A stretch of 64,000 bases of DNA from Chromobotia macracanthus (taxonomy: Eukaryota > Chordata > Actinopteri > Cypriniformes > Botiidae): NCBI GenBank assembly GCA_036877525.1, contig JAZGTH010000138.1:310001-374000 (forward strand), written 5' to 3'. Below are positions 35,759 to 45,601 of this stretch, one piece after another (within the stretch, counting starts at the first letter, position 1; every line of letters starts with the position of its first letter). Below the pieces are notes generated by a model that worked only from the letters and a program-made list of their open reading frames with translations, was not told where the DNA came from and did no database searches. The position numbers and the translations under genes are program-made.

Positions 35759-35911
35759 CAGCTATCAGCTGCTGTTTTACCAAAGGTATCTGTTGGTCAT
35801 GAAGACGTAACTTGCGCCATGCATTGGCCAATAAGGACTTCAACAGCTTTATTTCCTCTTCTTGTGCTTGAAGGCATACCTGCATTAATGACAGCTTGTC
35901 AGGAAACTGTG
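35759..35911 (-). pseudogene. eml3: eml3 coiled-coil exon
   Basis: The minus strand reads QFPDKLSLMQVCLQAQEEEI, then KLLKSLLANAWRKLRLHDQQ and IPLVKQQLIAG before a GTAAGA donor. The heptad-like Leu/Ile spacing and the QEEEI-LLKS-LA---RKL pattern are those of the N-terminal trimerising coiled coil of EML proteins. An acceptor at GAATGCAG makes it phase-compatible with the candidate first exon at 41.2 kb; another AG ten bases upstream is possible. It is open, with Trp in ANAWRKL where the family has small or Leu residues. Confidence 0.65.
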
Positions 35912-36576
35912 CTGCATTCCGCTGACATATCATCGAGATAAAAAGACAGGGAATTAGAGCTATTCTAAATCTAACACATTTGTGATAACATTGACCAATT
36001 ACAGCAATTTTCTTACAGCTAAAGAAAAGACATTTACATTTCAGCGTTGTGAGGAGATAACGGCTGAGCATTGTTGCATCCCCCAATGTAATGCCTGAGC
36101 TGGCTTATGGTAAACCAGAAAGTAAACATGCATATGGTCAGATCTGCCATTTTAAGATTACAAAATGCAGGACATGTATATGCTCACGCTGAGGGAAACT
36201 ACGAATGGCAATGTACATTGATGTATCACTTCACAGAGAGTGGAGAGGGAGAGAGGTCTTTGTGCATCACTTTTGTTCATCTTTAGGTACCACAGTAAAT
36301 AAACATTGGAAAAACAGTTGAGGTTCAACCTGAGGTAGAAAAGTTTTTTTTAGCTCAATTCACCTTAGAAGTCATTAGTAGGCAGTTTTGTGCAACATAC
36401 AACAACAAGACAACAAGATGCAAGACAAATGTATATGTTGCATTTTTGTCTTTACTAATATATATACATATATGACCTTAATTTAATTAAAACTCATAAT
36501 CTGCACAATTCCAATGTCTGTGTTTTCTGACACTGTAGGACATTTCAAATGAATTCTGTCAAATAAAGTAAACAGC

Positions 36577-36680
<104 letters not shown>

Positions 36681-37379
36681 ATATATATAAAACAGTCTGT
36701 CAAGACTATATTTCAATAAACAACAAACAAATAACAAAAAACAACTACAGTATCATAAACTATGAAACCAATTATTTATCTTAATGTGTCTGCACATTCC
36801 ATGGTAATAAACATTACAAAAAAATTGATTGGCTTATTTAACTGAAAGGCAGGACTTCCCTTTCTATAGTCAAGTATTACGTTTATTTTTTTGTGTGGTC
36901 TTTCGCATCCCCCCAATACTGTCTCTTGTGTGTAGCATTAAATATTTCAGGCTTCCTGTCAATAGTAACACAGCTTATTTGTGAGGCTTTGGTAATATGT
37001 TTAAAACTACTAAAATTATCAAAAGAGAACACAAGGGAGCATGTTAAATTTCTTCAGTTTTGGTATTTAATTGAAACTGCATGGCAAGCTGCTTTCAGCA
37101 ACAGTTAAAGACTGAACATGCAGTTATGTTTGTTTTATTTGCCCAGGGATATAGGTCAGTTGAGAATATCTCTCAAGTAAAAAACACAAGCACTCACAGT
37201 TGTAAAGATCCTGAAACTGACTACACATGGTGTCCAGCTTGTGCATCACAAACAAAGACACATTAATGGCAACTTATGGAAAATTACAAATGACGAATTC
37301 AAAGTAACAAAAAACATGATGGTTTTCATTATGCTAAGAAATAGTTATCTGTCATATATATAATCAAGTATATACAGTG

Positions 37380-38960
37380 CATCCAGAAAGTCGCTCAGTA
37401 CCCCTCAGTACACTGCTGCCACCACCATGCTTTGTTGTTGGGATGGTATTTTGTGACACAATTCCTGACACAATTCATGCTGCCAGCTGGAGGCCCTATA
37501 ACTGTGACTAACAGTAGCCACATCATTGTTATCAGCCCACAACACCAAACAAATTTCCCATATTTTGATGTAGACCGCTCAATGCATACACAGAAGATAT
37601 GAGACACTGTTCCATTTATTGTCATAAATTATTATGACAATCCAATTTATTTATTGCCTCGCCATGGCCACATCTGTTCACAATTTAGAATTTTCAATAT
37701 CTCTTCTTTTTTCTGACCGCATATGAAGCAACTTGGGTAAATTTTAAAGGACTCCTTTAAATACTGTTTTAAGTGACATGCTTTCTTCTGCCAGTTGGTG
37801 GCACTATGACTGTGACTATAGCCACCTCTATGCCATCTGTCTCTACGACCAAACTTACTGTTTCTGTTTTTTGTCATTAATTTATTGCCTCGCTATGGCA
37901 ACACCGTTTAAGATATCAAAAATCTATTCGCAATTTAGCATCTTTATTGTCTTGGCATAATTACCAAATCTGGTGAAAATCCCATAAATAAATTCCTTAG
38001 GAGGAGTATTTAAAAAGTCAGAGTCGGGAATTGACAAAAAATCCACATAAAATTCCAAATGGCCAACTTCCTGTTGGGCGGAGCTAATGAGTGTAATTTT
38101 GAAAGTTGTCTGGCTTGATGAGAACAATACATGTACCAAGTTTGGAAAACAAATTTCGTATGCAAAACAAACCCCATTACTTTAGTCAAAAGGGGGCGCT
38201 ATAGAGTCCTCCCACCATGCTCACCATGTACAAGGTTTTGCCTACATCTAACGGCTGACCACTATGATGTTTGTACCAAATTTCATGCTATTTTAAGCAT
38301 GTTAAGCACCTTATATACAAATGAATGTGGTTGAACACACATTCAATGTGTTGCCATCAATATTTAAGCCTACAATGTTTTGCCTACAATATTTCAGATC
38401 CATTTAGAACTTTAAATCAGCAATGCCTCTACATTATTCTGACCAAGGCTGAAGCAAGTTGGCTAAATGCAAGTAGACTTTTAATGTTTGTTTTAAGTGG
38501 CACACTTCCTGTTGCTAGTTGGTGGCGCTATGAACGTGAATTGTCATATTAATGTCATTAGCCCACTACAATAAACTATTGCTATAGAGATTAGAGACAT
38601 CCTGTTTTCTTATTTTTCGCCATAATTTTACCACCTTGCCATGGCAGCACCATTCGAGATTTTAAAAAACCCTTCGCAATTTTGAATCTTCAATGTCTTG
38701 GCATGATGTTCACCAGTTTGGTGCCAATCACATAAAAAAACCCTAGGAGGAGTATTGTTATATAGGAGTAAAAGTTTTCTGCGCTTTTTAGAAAATCTAA
38801 AATGGCCAGCTTCCTGTTGGGTGGAGCTAAGGGGTGTCAGCGCGAAAGTTGTTCGAGTCGACAAGACCGATACACATACCCAGTTTTGTACATGTGCGTG
38901 CATGTATGATATATGCACCATATTTTTGTGCCCTATACCAGGGTTTAAGATCACTTGACA
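37380..38960. repeat. Diverged fish repeat array
   Basis: Unit-like segments recur at about 37470, 37790 and 38510, marked by GTTGGTGGCGCTATGA-type words, GCCATGGCAACAC, CTTCCTGTTGGGCGGAGCTA and GGGGGCGCTATAGAG. The same words recur at 61.3-62.0 kb. No protein coding is supported. The array is an old, repeatedly copied non-coding element. Confidence 0.65.
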
Positions 38961-41164
38961 AAAATATTTCTTATGATCTTAAAAATCTTTTAATCTGTAG
39001 GTGTGTTTAAATGTTTAAAAATAACCTTTTTTAGACAAAAATATAATCATGCTAACATATTAATTTCTTTCAATAAAAACCTAAACTTTTGTTTAAAAAA
39101 TGTATTTTTGAAAAAAATTACTTGTACATACTGCTTTTATTAATTATTTGGTCTATGTATATAGCTGATAAACTGATGCAGTTACCTTTAGTAACACATT
39201 ATTCTAAATATGCCCCCGACTAAGGATTTTCCTAGTTGACTGGTAGCCGTTAGTAGAAGAGTCACACGTTTATGATGTTAATTTAATTGTGTAAATATGT
39301 ACTGGGGAGGGGGTATTAGATAATGGTTTGCACTTTAGGAATGACAAAGAATGTTATGTGTAACATTGCTAACATTGTTCTACATTGTAGAGAAATAATA
39401 AAACATAATAGTAGGCTTTTAAAAATTAAGCACACACAAAGTAATCTGTGGGATACTGGTAAAATGACTATGAACGTGAGAACAAAATACAAAACAAAAT
39501 ACAAAGCCTATACATTACATGAAAACAAATAACTAAAAGATAAAGCAGTAACAAAACTTCAATATGCTCCTAATAATAACGCACATTTATATTCTCCAAA
39601 TAATAGTGCGAGCGGCCGCTGCTAACCTTAAGCTAATATTCATGTATCAAATAATATACATTCAAATAATAAGCAAACATTTGCCTGCAGAATTTGCATA
39701 TCACCTTTTTGGTCATCTGTTACATTCTCGAAATAAAGACTTCTTTGATTTGATTTCTTTGATTTCATAAATACCACATATCTGTCCATCCCAGACTGTG
39801 TGACTTCAGTCTTTCATTTTTTCTGCGACAAGTGTACACAAGTGTTGGGAATGCGTTCAGTTATTTAAATGTTATTTACATGTAAAACGTATTCCACTAG
39901 CAGACTAGCAGTTAATAATAGCTAGTAGTAGTAAATCAAATAGTTAACCAAACAGCCTAACATACGACCTAGAATCTACCCCACTTAAATCTATAGTCAG
40001 AAGCCGTTTACTAGACAAAATCTGCTTTAAGAGTAACATTTTAAAACATTTTCTTGCATACAGAAAGGTAAACACCATGCCATGTAAACACCACGTCAAT
40101 TTGTCATTCATTTTGATTGCACAATCCAATTATTTTATTGTTTTGACAGTCATCTATTCCGACATAATCCAGAATTCGTGCCCTTCAAGGAGACAGATAG
40201 CGTATCAAGTCAAACATGTGTGGTTAAAGCATGGTAGGCTGACGAATGTAAACAGATGGCAGACGTCTTCCCCTTGGCATTTACTGCTCTTCACTGGCCA
40301 AGCTGGTAAGCTAAACAAAAAATAAAAACATGCGTGCACGCACGCAGGCACGCACACACCCATTTAACACTGAAAATCTACACAAACCAATCCAAAAAAC
40401 GCTGTTATTCTAGTCAACAATGTTGTCTATACTTCAGTCATGTCAATTAAAATGCGTTCGCTTGCTGTATAGATGAGATGCTAGAAACAACGAGAACACA
40501 GCTGTGAGGCGAACGTTTTCGCTTACAGAGAAAACGATTTTTTTTTACTTTTCTCTAAATAATGGCGCAATGACGTGCTGTAGTTGGTGGTTAACTTACT
40601 AATAAACTTACGTAAACTTACTAATATAGATGTTTTGATATTATAGCTAGTAATCGATATATTGGCTATGCATAACCATATTCGTGCAAGAGCATGAGCA
40701 ACAAGACACTGAACTGAACATGAATTTAACCCTCCGAATATTTACCATTTTGCCAACAAAATAGGCTACTACAGCTATCGCTACTTTAAAGAAATACATT
40801 AATATGTATCTTCAAACAATGTAAGAAGCTTTCAGAGTTTTTGTTTTATTAAACACAAATTCCTACAGTATTGTAGTTTACAAACTGTTAACCAAGAAAA
40901 CCTGGCTACCATGGTACATTTTTGCGAGGGAAATCTGTCAGTGTAAACGATTTGGCTGTTTGTTACACCCTGCAGTGACAGAAAAACGTCAACACTCGAA
41001 TAAAATTTATAATAAAGTGTTAACATGATAAAGCTTAAACAGTGAACAACACTTCATATTTTTAAATCACGGGCTTTATTTGCAACTAAAACTGGGTAGC
41101 AATACCTAATACCTTTCGGCAATTAGCAGAGTTAGCAAAATTGCGTTATTATTTGTAAACTCAC
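38961..41164. other. No gene seen
   Basis: Mostly AT-rich. CG-containing short runs at 40330-40360 (GTGCACGCACGCAGGCACGC) form a small imperfect repeat. By position it is the first intron of the eml3 locus. Confidence 0.4.
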
Positions 41165-41190
41165 CAAAGACTGTTCGTTGATCCATCCAT
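41165..41190 (-). other. eml3: Candidate eml3 first coding exon
   Basis: On the minus strand an ATG at 41186 opens MDQRTVF plus one base before a perfect GTGAGT donor. Joined to the acceptor at 35911 the phase fits (G|CA then QFPDKL). A second ATG four bases upstream (41190) gives MDGSTNSL in a frame that does not fit. The position, at the edge of a CpG-richer zone shared with ecsit, suits a first exon. Only seven codons support it. Confidence 0.4.
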
Positions 41191-41559
41191 GTCCAAGTCA
41201 AAAATTCTTTACAGAGCTCTAAAATATTGGATTTATATCCGTATATTACATTAGCAGAAATTCAATCCATATCTCTCCACTTATGCAGTCAACAACACAA
41301 ACTGAAGGAACACGCAAACACACGGAAACAACATAGTGGTAGTGCCACAAAAAGCATTGACTTCCGAAGTTGTCGTAGAATGAAATGACGAATCCAGTAA
41401 ATGAGAATTGTGTGAAGGCACATGGGGCAAGTGTATGATCGCAAGGGATGGATTTGTTCCAGTAGCCAGACCCAGGTAAAATTGATTGAGTGCGTGGGAT
41501 TTTCTAGTCTTTCCTCGTAATTACAGACAGCGAAACTGGAATAAGTATCGCTTCTTTGT

Positions 41560-41760
41560 TGCTGTACAGTCCCTCCTTCCAAACCCCTGATAAGAAAAAG
41601 TAGAAACAAAACTTTGACAGCTACTGGAGTAGTTTATATCCAATACCTCTCCGCCCACTAGCGCCGAAAGATATAAATAATATAGACGAGCCCGGAACCA
41701 ATGTTCGAGTAAAATTTGTCACATTGTTTCAGAGGGGAGGTCGAAAGGCGATGAACCAGG
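41560..41760. promoter_or_regulatory. Shared eml3/ecsit promoter region
   Basis: It lies between the two divergent first exons. It contains CTCCGCCCACTAGCGCCG (GC-box-like, about 41650), a TATAAATA-like word near 41672 and an inverted CCAAT context at 41698-41702, in a zone richer in CpG than its flanks. Function is inferred from position. Confidence 0.45.
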
Positions 41761-41824
41761 AAATCATCGTGTCTGTTTGAAGGAGACTAGGCAGTAGAAT
41801 GGCGTTTGAGTGGGTTAAGTAATC
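41751..41824 (+). promoter_or_regulatory. ecsit: Probable ecsit 5' noncoding exon with two short uORFs
   Basis: The ecsit start codon is in the second exon, so a noncoding first exon is expected. A donor GTGAGT at 41825 ends a stretch holding two tiny frames: ATG at 41751 (nine codons, ending TGA) and ATG at 41799 (MAFEWVK, ending TAA at 41822). The transcription start is not known. Confidence 0.4.
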
Positions 41825-41938
41825 GTGAGTATTGATTAAGGTATGCATTAACGTTTCTTTAAAACGAACAATATTTATATCTTTTTGGCATTTTGTGTCC
41901 GTTTAAGTAACAATTGCAACACTTTCTATCGAATTACG

Positions 41939-42120
41939 TAGATAGACAGATAGATTGATAGACAGACAGACAGATAGATTGATAGACAGACAGACAGACA
42001 GACAGATAGATTGATAGACAGACAGACAGATAGATTGATAGACAGATAGATTGATAGACAGACAGACAGACAGATAGATTGATAGACAGACAGACAGATA
42101 GATTGATAGACAGATAGATG
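41939..42120. repeat. GATA/GACA compound microsatellite
   Basis: Blocks of GACA (two to five units) alternate with GATAGATT and GATA in a higher-order pattern of about 22-40 bases. It lies in ecsit intron 1. Confidence 0.95.
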
Positions 42121-42125
42121 TGTTC

Positions 42126-42771
42126 TTCCATCTTAACATCTTATGGGACAGGAGTATAAATGATTATAAAGGATGTAATACTACCATAAAATACGTATAT
42201 ACACAAAATATATACAGTAAAAACACCTGGAAATTACACAATAAAGGAGAATGAAAGAGAATTGGAGACAAAGGAATAACAAAATAGAAGAGTCTTTTGG
42301 ACTGTAATTATATAATTTTGCTGAAAGCAATATTAACAATTTACAAAACCCTAAGCTAAGTTAGATGTCAGCAGTCTCCCAGTAAGCAAGCCAACAGGGC
42401 AACAGTGGCAAGGAACCAAAACTACAATCATGTAAAAATGGAGAATAAACCTTGGGAGAAGCCAGGCTCAACCGAGAGGGCCAGTTCTCCTCTGGCACGT
42501 TAAAGCTGCAATTAGTAACTTCCTTGGATATGAATGGAGAGTTGATTATAATGATTTATAATTATTTATTGATTTAAGACTGTCGGATCTAATTATATAC
42601 AACAATATTTCATGCATTGAGAAATGTTACCAACAGAAATGGTGACAGAAGCATAATGTTACTAATTGCAGCTATAACATCACACTGCTGTGACTAGGCA
42701 GGGAACAAAATTCAAATCAAAATGAATTCAAATTGACTGATAGTCATTATGTTTTCATTGTTTTTTTTAAG
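42126..42771. other. ecsit intron 1, remainder
   Basis: Non-coding; ends in a strong pyrimidine tract (TTTTTTTTAAG) before the exon at 42772. Confidence 0.5.
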
Positions 42772-42955
42772 GCATACATTGGCTTTCACTAATCCCTTTG
42801 TGGTTTGTGATGTCAAAATCATGAATGCCTCTTGTCACCTGTTACGGATTCAGTGTGTAGGGTGTGTTGCACGTTTGTTTGGGACATTTCAGAGTGTGAT
42901 TCTGCCTGCTGGACACCCCCTCCACCAGCAGACCCCTGCATTACAGAATGGGCAG
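42772..42955 (+). CDS. ecsit: ecsit exon 2 (start codon at 42821)
   Basis: Residues 1-45 (MNASCHLLRIQCVGCVARLF at the start). Acceptor TTTAAG, donor GTACCT, phase 0. The first 49 bases are 5' UTR. Likely mitochondrial targeting sequence. Confidence 0.85.
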
Positions 42956-45303
42956 GTACCTTCTTAATTATCTTAATGTTTTTCATTGTGGTTTAAATAC
43001 ACTGGCATGTACAGTGAAAGCCGTAGCCAGAAATGAAAGTAGCTAAATTTGACCAGAATTGGGTCACTAATAAAGAAAAATTAAGTCCTGAGTGTTAATT
43101 CGTTACAGTTTCCAAGAAACGGCTTCAGGTCAAAATCAAAATAATTCAGAATTAGGAGGGTGTGCGATTATGCTCCTTAACTTTTCTGCAAAATGTGATA
43201 TAGCAAAGAGAATGGTGCCACACTAATTATTATAAATGTATTGTTTTATTGATAGCAGAAACTGCTTTCCGTTTTTTTATCATGTAACATTTTCATGTTT
43301 TTTTCATGAAAAACTGACTGAATTGCAGGTGTGTTTACACAGTTTGTAGGCATCTTGGTTTCTGAAGGAAAATACCACGCGACTGTTCCTTGGAAATGTT
43401 GAGCAATGACACTTTTACAAGCCACCAAATGTAACTATGATGCATAGATCCGGCCAAGACAATGTACTCTGCAATAAAAGACCAATAAATTACAGTTAGG
43501 CAATCTTTAGTCTAAAAAGTGAAGATAAACGTTTAAACATGGTACCATTTTCATTCTACTGTACTTTGTCCCCTGTTGGCAAATATACTCACCTGTGTAT
43601 AGATTGTAAATCTTTATCGTGAAATAACTTGAAGGTGCTGGTTAGCTGAAGTTTTCATCACCAGTTTTCTAATTTATCTAATCAAAATATGTACAATTAG
43701 CACACTTTATCTCAAGGTCGATAATTTCCATAATTTCCCAAAATTTGTAAACCAGTGATAGTAAACCTCACTGGTTGTTCATGACAGACTTTGAGTGCCA
43801 TCAATGTTCTGTGTTATTCAATCCTTTTTTTAGGTGCTGAGGTTATTTAACTGCAGTGCAGTATGTTTCACGAGTCATCCTGGCCAAAAAGAGCTTGAAG
43901 ACGCAGTGGAATGTGAGACACGGAGTAAAGACATAACTTTGTTCAAGCATGACAATGTTTTTGGGCGCATTACTAAAGACTCAAAAACCAAAGCTAATTT
44001 TAACAGGGTTGTGGATGTTTTCAACAAAAATGACATACGACGACGGGGACATGTGGAGTTTATTTATGCTGCCCTGAAGAAGATGCCAGAATTTGGAGTA
44101 GAACGAGACATTACTGTTTATAACAAACTACTAGATGTGTTTCCCAAAGAGGTTTTTGTGCCACAGAACTTTATACAAAGGATGTTCAACCACTATCCAA
44201 GGCAGCAAGAGTGTGGAGTGCAGCTACTGGAGCAGATGGAGAATTATGGTTTGTATGATAGAGAGTAACATTGTGTTACTGAGGAATTCTATTGTTATTC
44301 ACTTATTTCTCAAATTTGACAGGTGTCATGCCCAATGTTGAGACCAAGGTTTTACTGGCTCAGATATTTGGGGAAAAGAGCCATCCTATGAGAAAGTACC
44401 AGCGTATCATGTACTGGTTTCCCAAATTCAAGCATACAAACCCTTACCCCGTCCCACATGTACTCCCCAGTGACCCTGTGGACCTTGCTCGACTTAGTCT
44501 TACCCGCATCGCCAGTGACAATGATGCAAAAATAACAATCTTTCAGGTGACTCTAAAACCTCCTCCTCTAATCATCTCTTGTCATAAACACATTGGTTAG
44601 AAGTGCATAGTACACAACAGATTTTCATGTGCAATACACTAGATTTGCTACTGTATCCTGAAAACATTTCAGTGGGATTAATGTGCTTATTTTACAATTT
44701 TCAGTATCCATCCACAGACATCACAGAAACAGGAGAGGAAGTTTTAAGGCCCCATATTGTAGGTATGTTAACTCCTTAGGCCTAGTCATAAAAAAGCTAT
44801 TGTTTTTCCTGAGTGTGAATCTTTCGTCTGAATTTCACCAGTTGGTACAAAATTTTTTATTGTTATTCTGAGAAAAATCACAAAAGATTGTGCCTATAAA
44901 TACAATATATACAATAATATTATATTATTAATATAATATATTTTGGGTTGTTCATTTTGTTGTAATGTTATCTAAATCAAAAAAAGATTTGACACTTACG
45001 CAGGGAATGTGCACAATAATGACACATCTGATTGTTATTAGGTATCCAAAGTCCAGACCAGCAAGCTCTTTTGGCCAAACACAATCCTTGCAGACCTGTG
45101 TTTATAGAAGGCCCATTCCCACTGTGGCTTAGGAAGACTTGTATTTATTATTACCTGCTAAGGGCAGACCCTGTACCACCTGAGGAAAAGGTATGTTAAT
45201 TAATTTAATGGTTTACTTATCAGCTAATTACTAGTTCTTGAATGCTGATTATGTATTAACAGTTGTGACGAAAAACACTTGTTCACTTATGAACTTACTG
45301 GAG

Positions 45304-45353
<50 letters not shown>

Positions 45354-45525
45354 TGTGGGTGTGTGGGTGTGTGGGTGTGTGGGTGTGTGTGTGGGTGTGT
45401 GGGTGTGTGGGTGTGTGGGTGTGTGGTGGCCCCCACAACAACCCCACACACACATATATATACATATTGTGTGCGTGTGTGTGTGTGTGTGTACATACAC
45501 ACACCACACACCACACACACACACA

Positions 45526-45601
<76 letters not shown>

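Noticed and set aside
41903..42139. Open frames rich in LSVCLSINLSV
   Set aside because: They come from the GATA/GACA microsatellite.
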